Program-made: the position numbers and the translations under genes
The notes under the pieces: model-generated
What the model was told of the DNA's origin: nothing
The model's input: only the letters and a program-made list of their open reading frames with translations
The model's database searches: none
NCBI RefSeq assembly: GCF_016862775.1
Contig: NZ_BONP01000004.1
Coordinates: 1-64,000, forward strand
Length of the DNA: 64,000 nt
Source of the DNA: Cellulomonas phragmiteti
GTDB lineage: Bacteria > Actinomycetota > Actinomycetes > Actinomycetales > Cellulomonadaceae
Direction of reading: 5' to 3'
Shown here: positions 31,323 to 39,234 of the stretch, piece by piece
How the letters are laid out: the number at the start of each line of letters is the position of its first letter
Numbering within the stretch: the stretch's first letter is position 1

Positions 31323-32666
31323 ATGACCTCCCGCACCCTGCACCTCAACGCCTTCCTCATGGGCGTCGGCCACCACGAGGCGGCCTGGCGCCACCCCCGT
31401 GTCGACCCGGCCCGCGCCCTGGACGCGGCCCACTACGTCGAGCTGGGTCGCATCGCCGAGCGCGGGCGGCTCGACTCGGTGTTCTTCGCCGACGGCCTGG
31501 CGGTCGGACCGCACGTGCACCGCAACACCCAGGCGGTGTTCGAGCCGATCACCCTGCTCACGGCCATCGCCGCCGCGACGACCCACGTCGGGCTCATTGC
31601 CACGGCCTCGACCAGCTACAACGAGCCCTACACGCTGGCCCGCGCGTTCGCGTCGCTCGACCGGATCAGCAACGGGCGCGCCGGCTGGAACATCGTCACG
31701 TCGGGGTCCGACGCCGAGGCCGCGAACTTCGGCCTCGACCGCGTGCCCGCCCACGCCGCCCGGTACGGCCGGGCCACCGAGTTCCTCGACGTCGCCCTCG
31801 CCCTGTGGGACTCGTGGGAGCCCGACGCGATCCTCCAGGACGCGTCGAGCGGCGTGTTCGCCGACCCCGCCAAGGTGCACCGCGCGGACCACGTCGGCCA
31901 GCACTTCCGCGTCGCGGGACCGCTCAACGTGCCCGCGTCCCCGCAGGGTCGGCCCGTGCTGGTCCAGGCCGGGTCGTCGGAGTCCGGCAAGGCGTTCGCC
32001 GCGCAGTACGCCGAGGCCGTGTTCACCGCGCAGCGCACGCTCGCCGAGGGTCAGGCGTTCTACGCCGACCTCAAGGGTCGGCTCGCTGGCTACGGTCGGC
32101 GCCCCGAGGACCTGGCCGTCCTGCCCGGCATCGTGCCGTTCATCGCCCCCACGACGGCGCAGGCCCGGGCGCTCGAGCAGGAGTTCACGGACCTCATCTC
32201 CCCGGACTACGCCCTGCGCCAGCTCTCCGGCATGCTCGGTGTCGACCTCACCGACCACCCCCTCGACGCGCCCCTGCCCCCGGTGCCGCCCATCGACGCG
32301 ATCGAGGGCAACAAGAGCCGCTACCAGCTGGTCCGCGACCTGGCCGAGGGCGAGTCCCTGACCGTGCGCGAGCTCATCGCCCGGCTGGGGGGCGGGCGCG
32401 GGCACCGGACCTTCGCCGGCACGCCCGTCGAGGTCGCCGACGAGATCCAGAGGTGGTTCGAGCAGGGCGCCGCGGACGGGTTCAACGTCATGCCGCCGTA
32501 CCTGCCCGGCGGGCTGGAGGTGTTCGTCGAGACCGTCGTGCCGATCCTGCAGGACCGCGGGCTGTTCCGGCGGGAGTACGACGGGACGACCCTGCGCGAG
32601 CACCTGGGGCTGCGCCCGCACGTCAACCGGTACGCGGTCGAGGAGGCCGAGCGGGCGGCGGGCTGA
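31323..32666 (+). CDS. FMN-dependent monooxygenase, NtaA/SnaA/DszA family
   Basis: A 447-aa bacterial-luciferase-like flavin monooxygenase. Family blocks: LHLNAFLMGVGHHEAAWRHP, AERGRLDSVFFADGL, ISNGRAGWNIVTS, GPLNVPASPQGRPVLVQAGSSESGKAFAA and GFNVMPPYLPGGLEVF. The NtaA/SnaA/SoxA/DszA group oxidises sulfones, sulfonates or aminopolycarboxylates with FMNH2. With the reductase and sulfonate-type importer it most likely desulfonates an imported organosulfur compound. AGGAG precedes the ATG. Last gene of the operon. Confidence 0.9.
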   Translation: MTSRTLHLNAFLMGVGHHEAAWRHPRVDPARALDAAHYVELGRIAERGRLDSVFFADGLAVGPHVHRNTQAVFEPITLLTAIAAATTHVGLIATASTSYNEPYTLARAFASLDRISNGRAGWNIVTSGSDAEAANFGLDRVPAHAARYGRATEFLDVALALWDSWEPDAILQDASSGVFADPAKVHRADHVGQHFRVAGPLNVPASPQGRPVLVQAGSSESGKAFAAQYAEAVFTAQRTLAEGQAFYADLKGRLAGYGRRPEDLAVLPGIVPFIAPTTAQARALEQEFTDLISPDYALRQLSGMLGVDLTDHPLDAPLPPVPPIDAIEGNKSRYQLVRDLAEGESLTVRELIARLGGGRGHRTFAGTPVEVADEIQRWFEQGAADGFNVMPPYLPGGLEVFVETVVPILQDRGLFRREYDGTTLREHLGLRPHVNRYAVEEAERAAG

Positions 32667-32695
32667 GGAGCGGACCCCCGAGCGACCGGCCACCA

Positions 32696-32790
32696 GGTGA
32701 CCAATGGTCGGCTGGGCGGGTGGCTCGGTGACCACCGGTCGGCTGGGCGCCGCGGTGATCGCCCACAGCACTCCCCGGCGACCAGTGGTC
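32696..32790. repeat. Cluster of GACC-N3-GGTC palindromes and a 23-bp direct repeat
   Basis: GACCAATGGTC (32699-32709), GACCACCGGTC (32730-32740) and GACCAGTGGTC (32780-32790) are three dyads of the same form. The first two are embedded in a near-identical 23-bp repeat (GGTGACCAnnGGTCGGCTGG plus GCG) 31 bp apart. All lie in the 150-bp space between the monooxygenase gene and the end of the convergent SDR gene. Confidence 0.65.
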
Positions 32791-32816
32791 ACCCCAGTGG
32801 TGGCAGCCGGCTCGCC

Positions 32817-33767
32817 TCACGCCGCTGCGGCCGCGGCGAACGACACCCCCGCCAGCTCCTGCGACACCGCCCAGACCCGCGCCGCCTCCGCCGGGTCACG
32901 CAGCGGGCGGTAGAGGGCGTGCTCGACCGGACCGCCGCCGAGGTTGCCGAGCCCGGACGGACCGTAGAGCCGTCCGCCCGCAGGCTGCGGTGAGGTCGCG
33001 GCGAGCAGTGCGGGCAGCGCGGCGCTGTCCGGCGTGCCGAGCAGGATCCCCGCGCGCGACAGCCGGCGGATCATGGCGATCTGCGGGGTGTCGCGCTCGC
33101 GGCCCAGCTCCGGCCGGGCGCCCAGCAGGCTCGTCGGGGCGACGCCCGGGTGCGACAGGTTGCTGGTGACGCCCCAGCCGCCGGCGCGGCTGCGCCGCTC
33201 GAGCTCGAGGCCGAACAGGCCGAACGCGATCTTCGACTGGGCGTAGGCGCGTCGGCCGTCGTAGGACGTCTCCCAGTTGAGGTCGTCCCAGTGCATCGCG
33301 CCGGCCCGGGCGGCGACGCTGATCTGGGAGGTCACCCGGCCGCGGCCCGCGATGAGCAGGGGCAGCAGGTGCGCGACGAGCGCGACGTGCCCCACGTGGT
33401 TGGTGCCGAGCTGCAGCTCGAGGCCGTCGACGGTGGTCTGCCGCTCGGGGGGCGTCATGACCCCGGCGTTGTTGACGAGCAGGTGGATCGGCAGCGCCTC
33501 GGCGCGCAGCTCGTGCCCGAGCGTCGCGACCGACGGCAGCGACGCCAGGTCGAGGTCACGCAGCGACACCCGCGCGCCGGGGTGCGCGCGGCGGATCCGG
33601 GCGACGGCGGCCTCGCCCTTGGCCCGGTTGCGCGCCGGGAGGACCACCTCCGCACCGGCTCCGGCGAGCCGGTGGGCGATCTCGAGGCCGATCCCGTCGC
33701 TGGCTCCCGTCACGAGCGCGCGACGGCCGGACAGGTCGGGCAGGGGCAGGTGGGGTCTGCGAGGCAT
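32817..33767 (-). CDS. SDR-family oxidoreductase
   Basis: A 316-aa short-chain dehydrogenase. Cofactor motif TGASDGIG near residue 19, NNAGVMTPP, catalytic Ser in [10 protein letters not shown] and YAQSK. PHPGV-like SHPGVAPT follows. This is the retinol-dehydrogenase-like SDR group common in actinobacteria. AGGAG lies 7 nt before ATG 33767. It is divergent from an XRE/MmyB regulator, a frequent pairing in actinomycetes, so it is probably under that regulator. Confidence 0.9.
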   Translation of the reverse strand: MPRRPHLPLPDLSGRRALVTGASDGIGLEIAHRLAGAGAEVVLPARNRAKGEAAVARIRRAHPGARVSLRDLDLASLPSVATLGHELRAEALPIHLLVNNAGVMTPPERQTTVDGLELQLGTNHVGHVALVAHLLPLLIAGRGRVTSQISVAARAGAMHWDDLNWETSYDGRRAYAQSKIAFGLFGLELERRSRAGGWGVTSNLSHPGVAPTSLLGARPELGRERDTPQIAMIRRLSRAGILLGTPDSAALPALLAATSPQPAGGRLYGPSGLGNLGGGPVEHALYRPLRDPAEAARVWAVSQELAGVSFAAAAAA

Positions 33768-33976
33768 GGCGGTGCTCCTGGGGTGGTCGGGGGCTGTGCT
33801 GCCAGCCTCGGCGCCCGTCCCCGGCGCATCCAGGGCCTGACGATCCGCCCTTGGCGCGGAGCCCTGACGGCGTCGCGGGTCGCGGCGCCCGGTCGACGGG
33901 GGGATCGCCAGGCCGTGGCTCACGGCCGCGCGGGGCGGTAGGAACGGAGGGTGCAGAACCCGACGGGAGTGGTCAC

Positions 33977-34819
33977 GTGATCGACAGGGCGGGGCTCGCC
34001 GCGTTCCTCCGCCGCCGCCGGCAGGCGCTGCAGCCGGAGGACGTCGGCCTGCCGCGCGGGCCGCGCCGTCGCACGTCCGGCCTGCGCCGCGAGGAGGTCG
34101 CCGCCCTGTGCCACATGTCGACCGACTACTACGCTCGGCTGGAGCGTGAGCGGGGTCCGCGTCCGTCCGAGCAGATGACGGCCGCGATCGCGCAGGGCCT
34201 GCACCTGACGATCGACGAGCGCGACCACCTCTTCCGGTTGGTCGGGCACCACCCGCCGCCCCGCGGCGCGCTCAGCGAGCACGTCAGCCCCGGCATGCTG
34301 CGCATCCTCGACCGCCTGACCGACACCCCGGCCGAGATCGTCACCGAGCTGGGCGAGACCCTGCGGCAGACCCCGCTGGGCGTGGCGCTGCTGGGGAGCG
34401 CGGCCTCGTACACGGGGCCGTCCCGCAGCCTGGGCTACCGGTGGTTCACCGACCCGAGCACGCGCGCGCTGTACCGGGCCGAGGACCACGCGTTCCTGTC
34501 GCGGCTCTACGCCTCGCACCTGCGGGCCGTCGTCACGCTGCGCGGCCCCGGGTCACGTGCCGCGCAGCTGGCCGACCTCGCGCTGGCGCGCAGCGAGGAG
34601 CTGCGACGCCTGTGGGAGACGCACGAGGTCGGTCTGCGCCCGCACGAGGTCAAGCACCTGGTCCACCCCCAGGTCGGCGCGCTCGAGGTGCACTGCCAGA
34701 CGCTCCTGGACCCGCAGCAGTCGCACCTGCTGCTCGTGTACACCGCGGTGCCGGGCACGGAGAGCTACGAGAAGCTGCAGCTGCTGTCCGTCATCGGGGA
34801 GCACGCGTTGTCGGGGTGA
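33977..34819 (+). CDS. XRE-family regulator with MmyB-like ligand domain
   Basis: A 280-aa protein: N-terminal HTH (about 8-80, [32 protein letters not shown]) and C-terminal MmyB-like domain (about 110-265, with [44 protein letters not shown]). MmyB-type domains bind fatty-acid-like ligands. The start is GTG 33977 with GGGAG upstream. Divergent from the SDR gene; 33768-33976 is their shared promoter, with a weak CAGGGC / GCCCTG dyad at 33831-33866. Its 3' end overlaps the convergent membrane-protein gene by 29 bp. Confidence 0.9.
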   Translation: MIDRAGLAAFLRRRRQALQPEDVGLPRGPRRRTSGLRREEVAALCHMSTDYYARLERERGPRPSEQMTAAIAQGLHLTIDERDHLFRLVGHHPPPRGALSEHVSPGMLRILDRLTDTPAEIVTELGETLRQTPLGVALLGSAASYTGPSRSLGYRWFTDPSTRALYRAEDHAFLSRLYASHLRAVVTLRGPGSRAAQLADLALARSEELRRLWETHEVGLRPHEVKHLVHPQVGALEVHCQTLLDPQQSHLLLVYTAVPGTESYEKLQLLSVIGEHALSG

Positions 34820-35444
34820 CCAGCGGCGCCAGCACCACCAGCGCGGCCGCCGACGCCACGTGCCACAGGGCGTGACCCTGCAGCAGCGACTCGGGGTCGC
34901 ACAGCGGGCCACCGGTCCGGGACAGCGAGCCGACGATCCCACCGACCGCCAGCATCCCGACGGCCACGGCGACCCGGGGCCGCAGGGCCGGTGCGCGTCG
35001 TGCCCGCCGGAGCAGCAGCAGCGCGGCGACCACCGCCACGCCCACCTGGGCGAGGTCACCGATGCGTGGCCAGGCGAGGACGGGCACCAGGAGGAGTCCC
35101 GTCGGGACGGCCCACCACCACCAGCGACGTAACCGCCCGGTCAGCGCCGCGACCGCGTCGGACGCGAGGAAGCACAGCACCCCGGCGAGCGGCAGGTCGT
35201 GGGCGGGGTCCGACCAGGCGGGGTCGGGGCCGTGCTGCACGAACGACCCGATGCCGACGCCCGCGACGAGCACCGCGTACGCCCACGGCACGGGCAGCCC
35301 TGCCCGGCGCCGCAGGACGACCAGGACCACGGCGGCGACGACGAACACGAGCGAGGTGACCGCCGACACCGGCTCGACGAGCGGGCCGTCGGGCGACCAC
35401 TCGCAGCCGGGGCCGGGCTGCGGGAGACCAGCGACCTCGTCCAT
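34791..35444 (-). CDS. Ceramidase-like (CREST superfamily) membrane protein
   Basis: A 217-aa protein with about seven helices. CEWSPDGPLVEPVSAVTSLVF, GSFVQHGPDPAWSDPAHDLPLAG and LCDPESLLQGHALWHVASA match the alkaline-ceramidase/CREST arrangement: Ser and His after helix 2, an Asp, and an H-x-x-x-H pair in the last helix, all potential zinc ligands. A lipid hydrolase role is inferred from this pattern. It overlaps the convergent MmyB gene by 29 bp at the 3' ends. Confidence 0.72.
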   Translation of the reverse strand: MDEVAGLPQPGPGCEWSPDGPLVEPVSAVTSLVFVVAAVVLVVLRRRAGLPVPWAYAVLVAGVGIGSFVQHGPDPAWSDPAHDLPLAGVLCFLASDAVAALTGRLRRWWWWAVPTGLLLVPVLAWPRIGDLAQVGVAVVAALLLLRRARRAPALRPRVAVAVGMLAVGGIVGSLSRTGGPLCDPESLLQGHALWHVASAAALVVLAPLVTPTTRAPR

Positions 35445-35528
35445 GCCCCCATCCCACCGGCCCGGCGGTGTGCTGTCACTCCGGGGCGGCCGGGCCCGGT
35501 CGGCCGTCGTCGTGCCCCGTGGGTAACG

Positions 35529-35551
35529 TTCGGGACAGCGGGCGTCCCGAA
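35529..35551. promoter_or_regulatory. Inverted repeat in PPOX gene leader
   Basis: TTCGGGAC (35529-35536) and GTCCCGAA (35544-35551), 8-bp perfect arms, 7-bp spacer. It directly follows TAACGTT, which could be the -10 of the PPOX gene, so it would overlap the transcription start as an operator, or form a 5'-UTR hairpin. Confidence 0.5.
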
Positions 35552-35620
35552 TCCGCCCCACGGACGTCGCCGACAGCCCGGCGGACGGCCCACCCGCTCC
35601 CCGACCACCCGAAGGCGGCC

Positions 35621-36088
35621 ATGACCGACGCACCGCACACCCTGCCGACCGAGGACGTGTCGCGGGCGGGCGCGCCCCCAGCGGTCCCGGCACCCCTGGC
35701 GCTCCCGGCCCCGCTCGTCGACCTGCTGCGCGGCACGGCGACCTGCTACCTGTCGACCCTCATGCCCGACGGGTCGCCGCAGGTGACGCAGACGTGGGTC
35801 GACACCGACGGCACCGACGTCCTGATCAACACGGTCCTCGGCCACCAGAAGACGAGGAACGTCGCGCGCGACCCGCGGGTCGCCCTGGCCGTCAGCTCGC
35901 CAGCCAACCCCTCCCGGTACGTCGAGGTCCGGGGGGTCGTCACCGACGTGACGACGGACGGCGCCGACGCCCACATCGAGGCGCTGGCCCAGCGGTACCT
36001 CGGCCGGCCGTACCCGCGGTACGGCGGACCGGACGAGCAGCGGGTCGTCCTGCGCATCAGCCCGCGCCGGATCAACGCCATGGGGTGA
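35621..36088 (+). CDS. PPOX-class F420-dependent oxidoreductase
   Basis: A 155-aa split-barrel flavin/deazaflavin-binding protein: LVDLLRGTATCYLSTLMPDGSPQVTQTWVDTDG, INTVLGHQKTRNVARDPRVALAV and RYVEVRGVVTDV, the features of actinobacterial PPOX/FDOR-B proteins that use F420 or FMN. Pro/Ala-rich N-terminal 30 residues are an extension. GAAGG precedes ATG 35621. Substrate unknown. Confidence 0.87.
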   Translation: MTDAPHTLPTEDVSRAGAPPAVPAPLALPAPLVDLLRGTATCYLSTLMPDGSPQVTQTWVDTDGTDVLINTVLGHQKTRNVARDPRVALAVSSPANPSRYVEVRGVVTDVTTDGADAHIEALAQRYLGRPYPRYGGPDEQRVVLRISPRRINAMG

Positions 36089-36160
36089 CGGGCCGACTCC
36101 GCCGCACATCGACCTGCGAAACGCCCACGCGGCCGGGTCGTTCGTCGCTATGGTCCACAG

Positions 36161-36652
36161 ATGCACCGGTCGGCGATGACCCCCCTCGCGATCCTCGTGC
36201 TGCTCGGGGCGTCGTCCCTGCTCACCGCCTGCACCGACGAGCCCGCCGACGGCACCGGGTACCTCCAGGTCTCGGACCTCGAGGACCCGCCCCTGGTCGG
36301 CCACTTCACGGCGGAGCCCGTCACCGTCCTCGCGCGCGTGGACGTCACCGCCACCGGCTGCGTGACGGTCGAGATCGACGGGGTCGAGCGTCTCCCGGTG
36401 TGGCCGACGGGCACGACGGTGGAGCAGGACGCGACCGACCTCGACGCGTACGTCGTGACGCTCCCGGGCGGGGTGGTCCTGACGACCGGCGACTCGTTCG
36501 AGGGACCGGGCGTGGTCGACGACGGTCCCGGGACCCTCACGGCCGGCTCCGAGCCGGACGGCAAGGTCGCGACCCTCGTCGCCTTCTGCGCGCTCGACGC
36601 ACCGCCCGTGGCGTTCTTCGACGCCGCGGCCATCCGCCCGGTGGTCGACTGA
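36161..36652 (+). CDS. Putative lipoprotein
   Basis: A 163-aa protein. Signal ILVLLGASSLLTAC with lipobox LTAC (lipidated Cys about residue 24) and acidic start TDEPADG. The remainder is beta-rich (VTVLARVDVTATGCVTVEIDGVERLPVWP). Leaderless: TATGGT 6 nt before the ATG. No family recognised. It is 35 bp upstream of the papain-like protease gene on the same strand, so the two may be co-transcribed. Confidence 0.77.
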   Translation: MHRSAMTPLAILVLLGASSLLTACTDEPADGTGYLQVSDLEDPPLVGHFTAEPVTVLARVDVTATGCVTVEIDGVERLPVWPTGTTVEQDATDLDAYVVTLPGGVVLTTGDSFEGPGVVDDGPGTLTAGSEPDGKVATLVAFCALDAPPVAFFDAAAIRPVVD

Positions 36653-36687
36653 CCTCGGGCTCGTTCCTCACCGAAGGTGGACTGCGC

Positions 36688-37251
36688 ATGAGACGGATCT
36701 CGCCGTCGCGACACACCCTGCTCGCCTCGCTGGCCGTCGCCGCCGGCCTCGTGCTCGTCGCTCCGGGTGTCTCCCACGGTGTGGAGAAGGTGCTGAGCGT
36801 GACGCCGTACAAGCAGGAGGAATCCAACTGGTGCTGGGCCGCGGCGTCCAAGACGATCGTGAAGTTCCAGACCGGCAAGGTCGTCTCCCAGTGCACGCTG
36901 GTGAAGAACGGCAAGAACACCTCGACCTGCGCCAACGTGACGGGGACCAAGTCCAACGTGATGAACGCCCTCAACGCCAACGGCGTGAACCCGGGCACGG
37001 AGCGCAAGCTCGACTGGGCGACGGTGGTCGCGGAGATGAAGACCAACCGCCCCGTGTACAGCTCGATCATCTGGAAGTCCGGTGGCGGGCACGCCCACGT
37101 CATCCGCGGCTACTACGACACGGGCTACTCCAACGGCGTCTCGTACGTCGACCCGGGCACCGGCACCACGACGTCACGGGAGTGGGCCACGTACGTGTCG
37201 AACTCGTCGTGGTCGACGGGCACCGGCCTGATCTACCTGACGAAGAAGTGA
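36688..37251 (+). CDS. Secreted papain-like cysteine protease
   Basis: A 187-aa exported protein. Signal peptide about 1-30. Mature part has KQEESNWCWAAASKTIVKF with catalytic Cys C49, SGGGHAHVIRGYYDTG with His H135 or H137, and YVDPGTG with D155: the papain-like/C39-C70-type Cys-His-Asp triad. The domain is minimal, about 150 residues. AAGGTGG precedes ATG 36688. The next gene starts 8 bp after its stop. Target unknown. Confidence 0.82.
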   Translation: MRRISPSRHTLLASLAVAAGLVLVAPGVSHGVEKVLSVTPYKQEESNWCWAAASKTIVKFQTGKVVSQCTLVKNGKNTSTCANVTGTKSNVMNALNANGVNPGTERKLDWATVVAEMKTNRPVYSSIIWKSGGGHAHVIRGYYDTGYSNGVSYVDPGTGTTTSREWATYVSNSSWSTGTGLIYLTKK

Positions 37252-37259
37252 GGACGACG

Positions 37260-37973
37260 ATGGGTGTGCGGTCACGGACGGCAGGGGTCCTCGGGCTGGG
37301 GCTGGCGCTGACCTGGGTGGTCGGTGCGTCACCCGCCGCGGCGCAGGAGGTCCCGCCGGCGGTCGCGACCTGGTTCGCGCAGGACGCGCCGGCCGTCGCG
37401 GCGGACGTCCTCGGCGGCTCGGTGGACATCGCGGCCCGGGCGGCCCGGGCGGGCGTCTACTCGGTCGGTGAGCCGGTGCCGCTGCACCGGTGGAGCGAGG
37501 GGTTCGTCGAGGGCGAGTCCGTCGACCCGGTGGCGTTCGACGGGGAGTGGGTCGCCCCGCTGGTCCGCGACGGGGCGGTGGTCGGGACCATCGCAGCCGT
37601 CGAGTCCGCGGGTGAGGTCCGGTTCTCCTACCTGGACGACGACGCCAGCGCCGGCGCGGTCCTCTCCGAGGGCGTCGAGGGCGACGTGCTCCAGGACCCG
37701 CAGCTCGGCGGCCTGCTCGAGGTCGCCGAGGGCGGTGACGTCGAGGCGGTCTCCCGGTCCGCCGTCACCTTCCTCACCGACGTCGCCGACGAAGCCGGTC
37801 TCCAGGCCATGGTGCAGGAGGCGCACGACCCGGGGGTCCAGACCATCGCCGCCGACGGTGCGGGCGGTGCGGCCGACGACGCGGCCGGTGTGCGCTCAGC
37901 AGTGGGTCTCGTGCTCCTCGCGGGCGGCGCGCTGGCACTGCTGCGACGGCGGCCGGCGACCGTCACGCCCTGA
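37260..37973 (+). CDS. Exported protein with C-terminal membrane anchor
   Basis: A 237-aa protein. N-terminal signal about 1-29, then an acidic extracytoplasmic domain (EGFVEGESVDPVAFDGEWVAPLVRDGAVVGTIAAVESAGEVRFSYL-type strands) and a last helix VGLVLLAGGALALL before RRRPATVTP. No sortase motif. It follows the papain-like protease by 8 bp and is probably co-translated with it, so an inhibitor, chaperone or substrate role is possible. Ends before a strong terminator. Confidence 0.68.
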   Translation: MGVRSRTAGVLGLGLALTWVVGASPAAAQEVPPAVATWFAQDAPAVAADVLGGSVDIAARAARAGVYSVGEPVPLHRWSEGFVEGESVDPVAFDGEWVAPLVRDGAVVGTIAAVESAGEVRFSYLDDDASAGAVLSEGVEGDVLQDPQLGGLLEVAEGGDVEAVSRSAVTFLTDVADEAGLQAMVQEAHDPGVQTIAADGAGGAADDAAGVRSAVGLVLLAGGALALLRRRPATVTP

Positions 37974-37982
37974 GCGAGCGTC

Positions 37983-38018
37983 GTCGCACCGCCCGCGTCC
38001 GCACGGGGGCGGTGCGAC
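37983..38018. terminator. Hairpin terminator
   Basis: 12-bp arms GTCGCACCGCCC / GGGCGGTGCGAC with a 12-nt loop, 10 bp after the membrane-anchored protein gene. Confidence 0.8.
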
Positions 38019-38061
38019 GCGCCGCGTCCCCGTCGAGGGCTGCGGGCTACGCTCGTCGACC

Positions 38062-38526
38062 ATGCAGCCGGATGACGAGCGCACCCTGCTCGGCACGTTC
38101 CTCGACGGCTACCGCGTGTCGTTCCCGCGCACGCTGGACGGGCTCGACGCCGACGAGGTGCGTCGCCGCCTCGTGCCGTCGAGGACCACCCTGCTCGGCC
38201 TGCTCCGGCACCTCACCTACGTCGAGGCGTTCTGGTTCCAGCACGCGGTGACGGGCGCCCCGCTCACGGCGCTGGGGGTGGCGTCGACGCCCGACCGCTC
38301 GTTCGTCCTGCGTCGCGGCGACACCGCGCAGACGCTGGTCGCGGCGCACGCACGGGTGGTCGAGGCGTCGCGGGCCGGCGTGGCCGGTCGGTCGCTCGAC
38401 GACGTCGTCACCGGACGCGGCGCCCCGGTGAGCCTGCGGTTCGTGCACCTGCAGGTGCTCAAGGAGTACGCGCACCACAGCGGGCACGCGGACATCCTGC
38501 GGGAGCAGCTGCTCGCCGCCCGGTGA
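38062..38526 (+). CDS. DinB-family (DUF664) protein
   Basis: A 154-aa four-helix protein. PSRTTLLGLLRHLTYVEAFWFQHAV and RFVHLQVLKEYAHHSGHADILREQL carry the His residues (RHL, HHxGHAD) of the DinB metal site. DUF664 members are often mycothiol-dependent transferases in actinobacteria. TACGCT 8 nt before the ATG suggests a leaderless transcript. Convergent with the following membrane-protein gene. Confidence 0.88.
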   Translation: MQPDDERTLLGTFLDGYRVSFPRTLDGLDADEVRRRLVPSRTTLLGLLRHLTYVEAFWFQHAVTGAPLTALGVASTPDRSFVLRRGDTAQTLVAAHARVVEASRAGVAGRSLDDVVTGRGAPVSLRFVHLQVLKEYAHHSGHADILREQLLAAR

Positions 38527-38550
38527 CCCCACCGCTGCCCGACGGCCCGG

Positions 38551-39054
38551 TCAGGGACGGGTGACCACCGCGGTGCCGACGGTGGCCACGAGGTAGGGCC
38601 CCACCAGCACACCGAGGAACGCCACGTACGCCGGGTCGGCCGTGGTGGGCAGCACGGCGAGCACCGCGAGGACCGAGCCCGCGACCGACACCCCGAACAG
38701 CAGGCGGGTCCGCCCCTGCGCCGCGCGTCTGCGTCCCACCACCGTGAGCACGACGAGGACGGCGGTGACCGCCAGGAGCGCGCCGCCGAGCAGGGCCGTG
38801 CCGGCGGCGAGCGCGACACCGAGCAGCTCGATCCGGCTGTCGTCCGGCGCGGACCGCAGCGCGACGACCTGCTGGACGGTCAGGTGCACGCCCACGACGG
38901 TCATGCCTCCGGCTGCGAGGCAGGCGACGCTGTGGATCACCAGGAGCATGGTCGACCACGGACCGACCGGGCGACGCCCACGGTCCGGGAACAGCGGCGT
39001 GGACGCGTCCTGCCCACGCCCGTCGTCCAGCGCACCGGTCGCCCCAGCCGTCAT
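38551..39054 (-). CDS. Four-helix membrane protein of unknown function
   Basis: A 167-aa protein with four predicted helices (MLLVIHSVACLAAGGMTVVG, LGVALAAGTALLGGALLAV, LLFGVSVAGSVLAVLAVL, AFLGVLVGPYLVATVGTAVV) and an N-terminal charged tail. GAGGGGG repeats upstream of ATG 39054 can act as Shine-Dalgarno. No family recognised. The 180-bp space 39055-39234 holds its promoter (TAGCGT near 39095 on the minus strand) and the 3' trailer of the CHAT gene; I see no terminator there. Confidence 0.62.
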   Translation of the reverse strand: MTAGATGALDDGRGQDASTPLFPDRGRRPVGPWSTMLLVIHSVACLAAGGMTVVGVHLTVQQVVALRSAPDDSRIELLGVALAAGTALLGGALLAVTAVLVVLTVVGRRRAAQGRTRLLFGVSVAGSVLAVLAVLPTTADPAYVAFLGVLVGPYLVATVGTAVVTRP

Positions 39055-39234
39055 CGCGCTCGCCCCCTCGCCCCCTCGTCCAGGAGCGGACGCTACCCGC
39101 GCACCGGCGCCGCGGGTGGGCCCGTCACCCGGACGGCCCCCACCGGCCAGGACGGCGTCGACGGGGCCGTCGGGCTCCGTCGCCGCACCGACCGCCTCCT
39201 CGTCACCACGCTCGTGAGGTCGCTCGCCCTGGCG

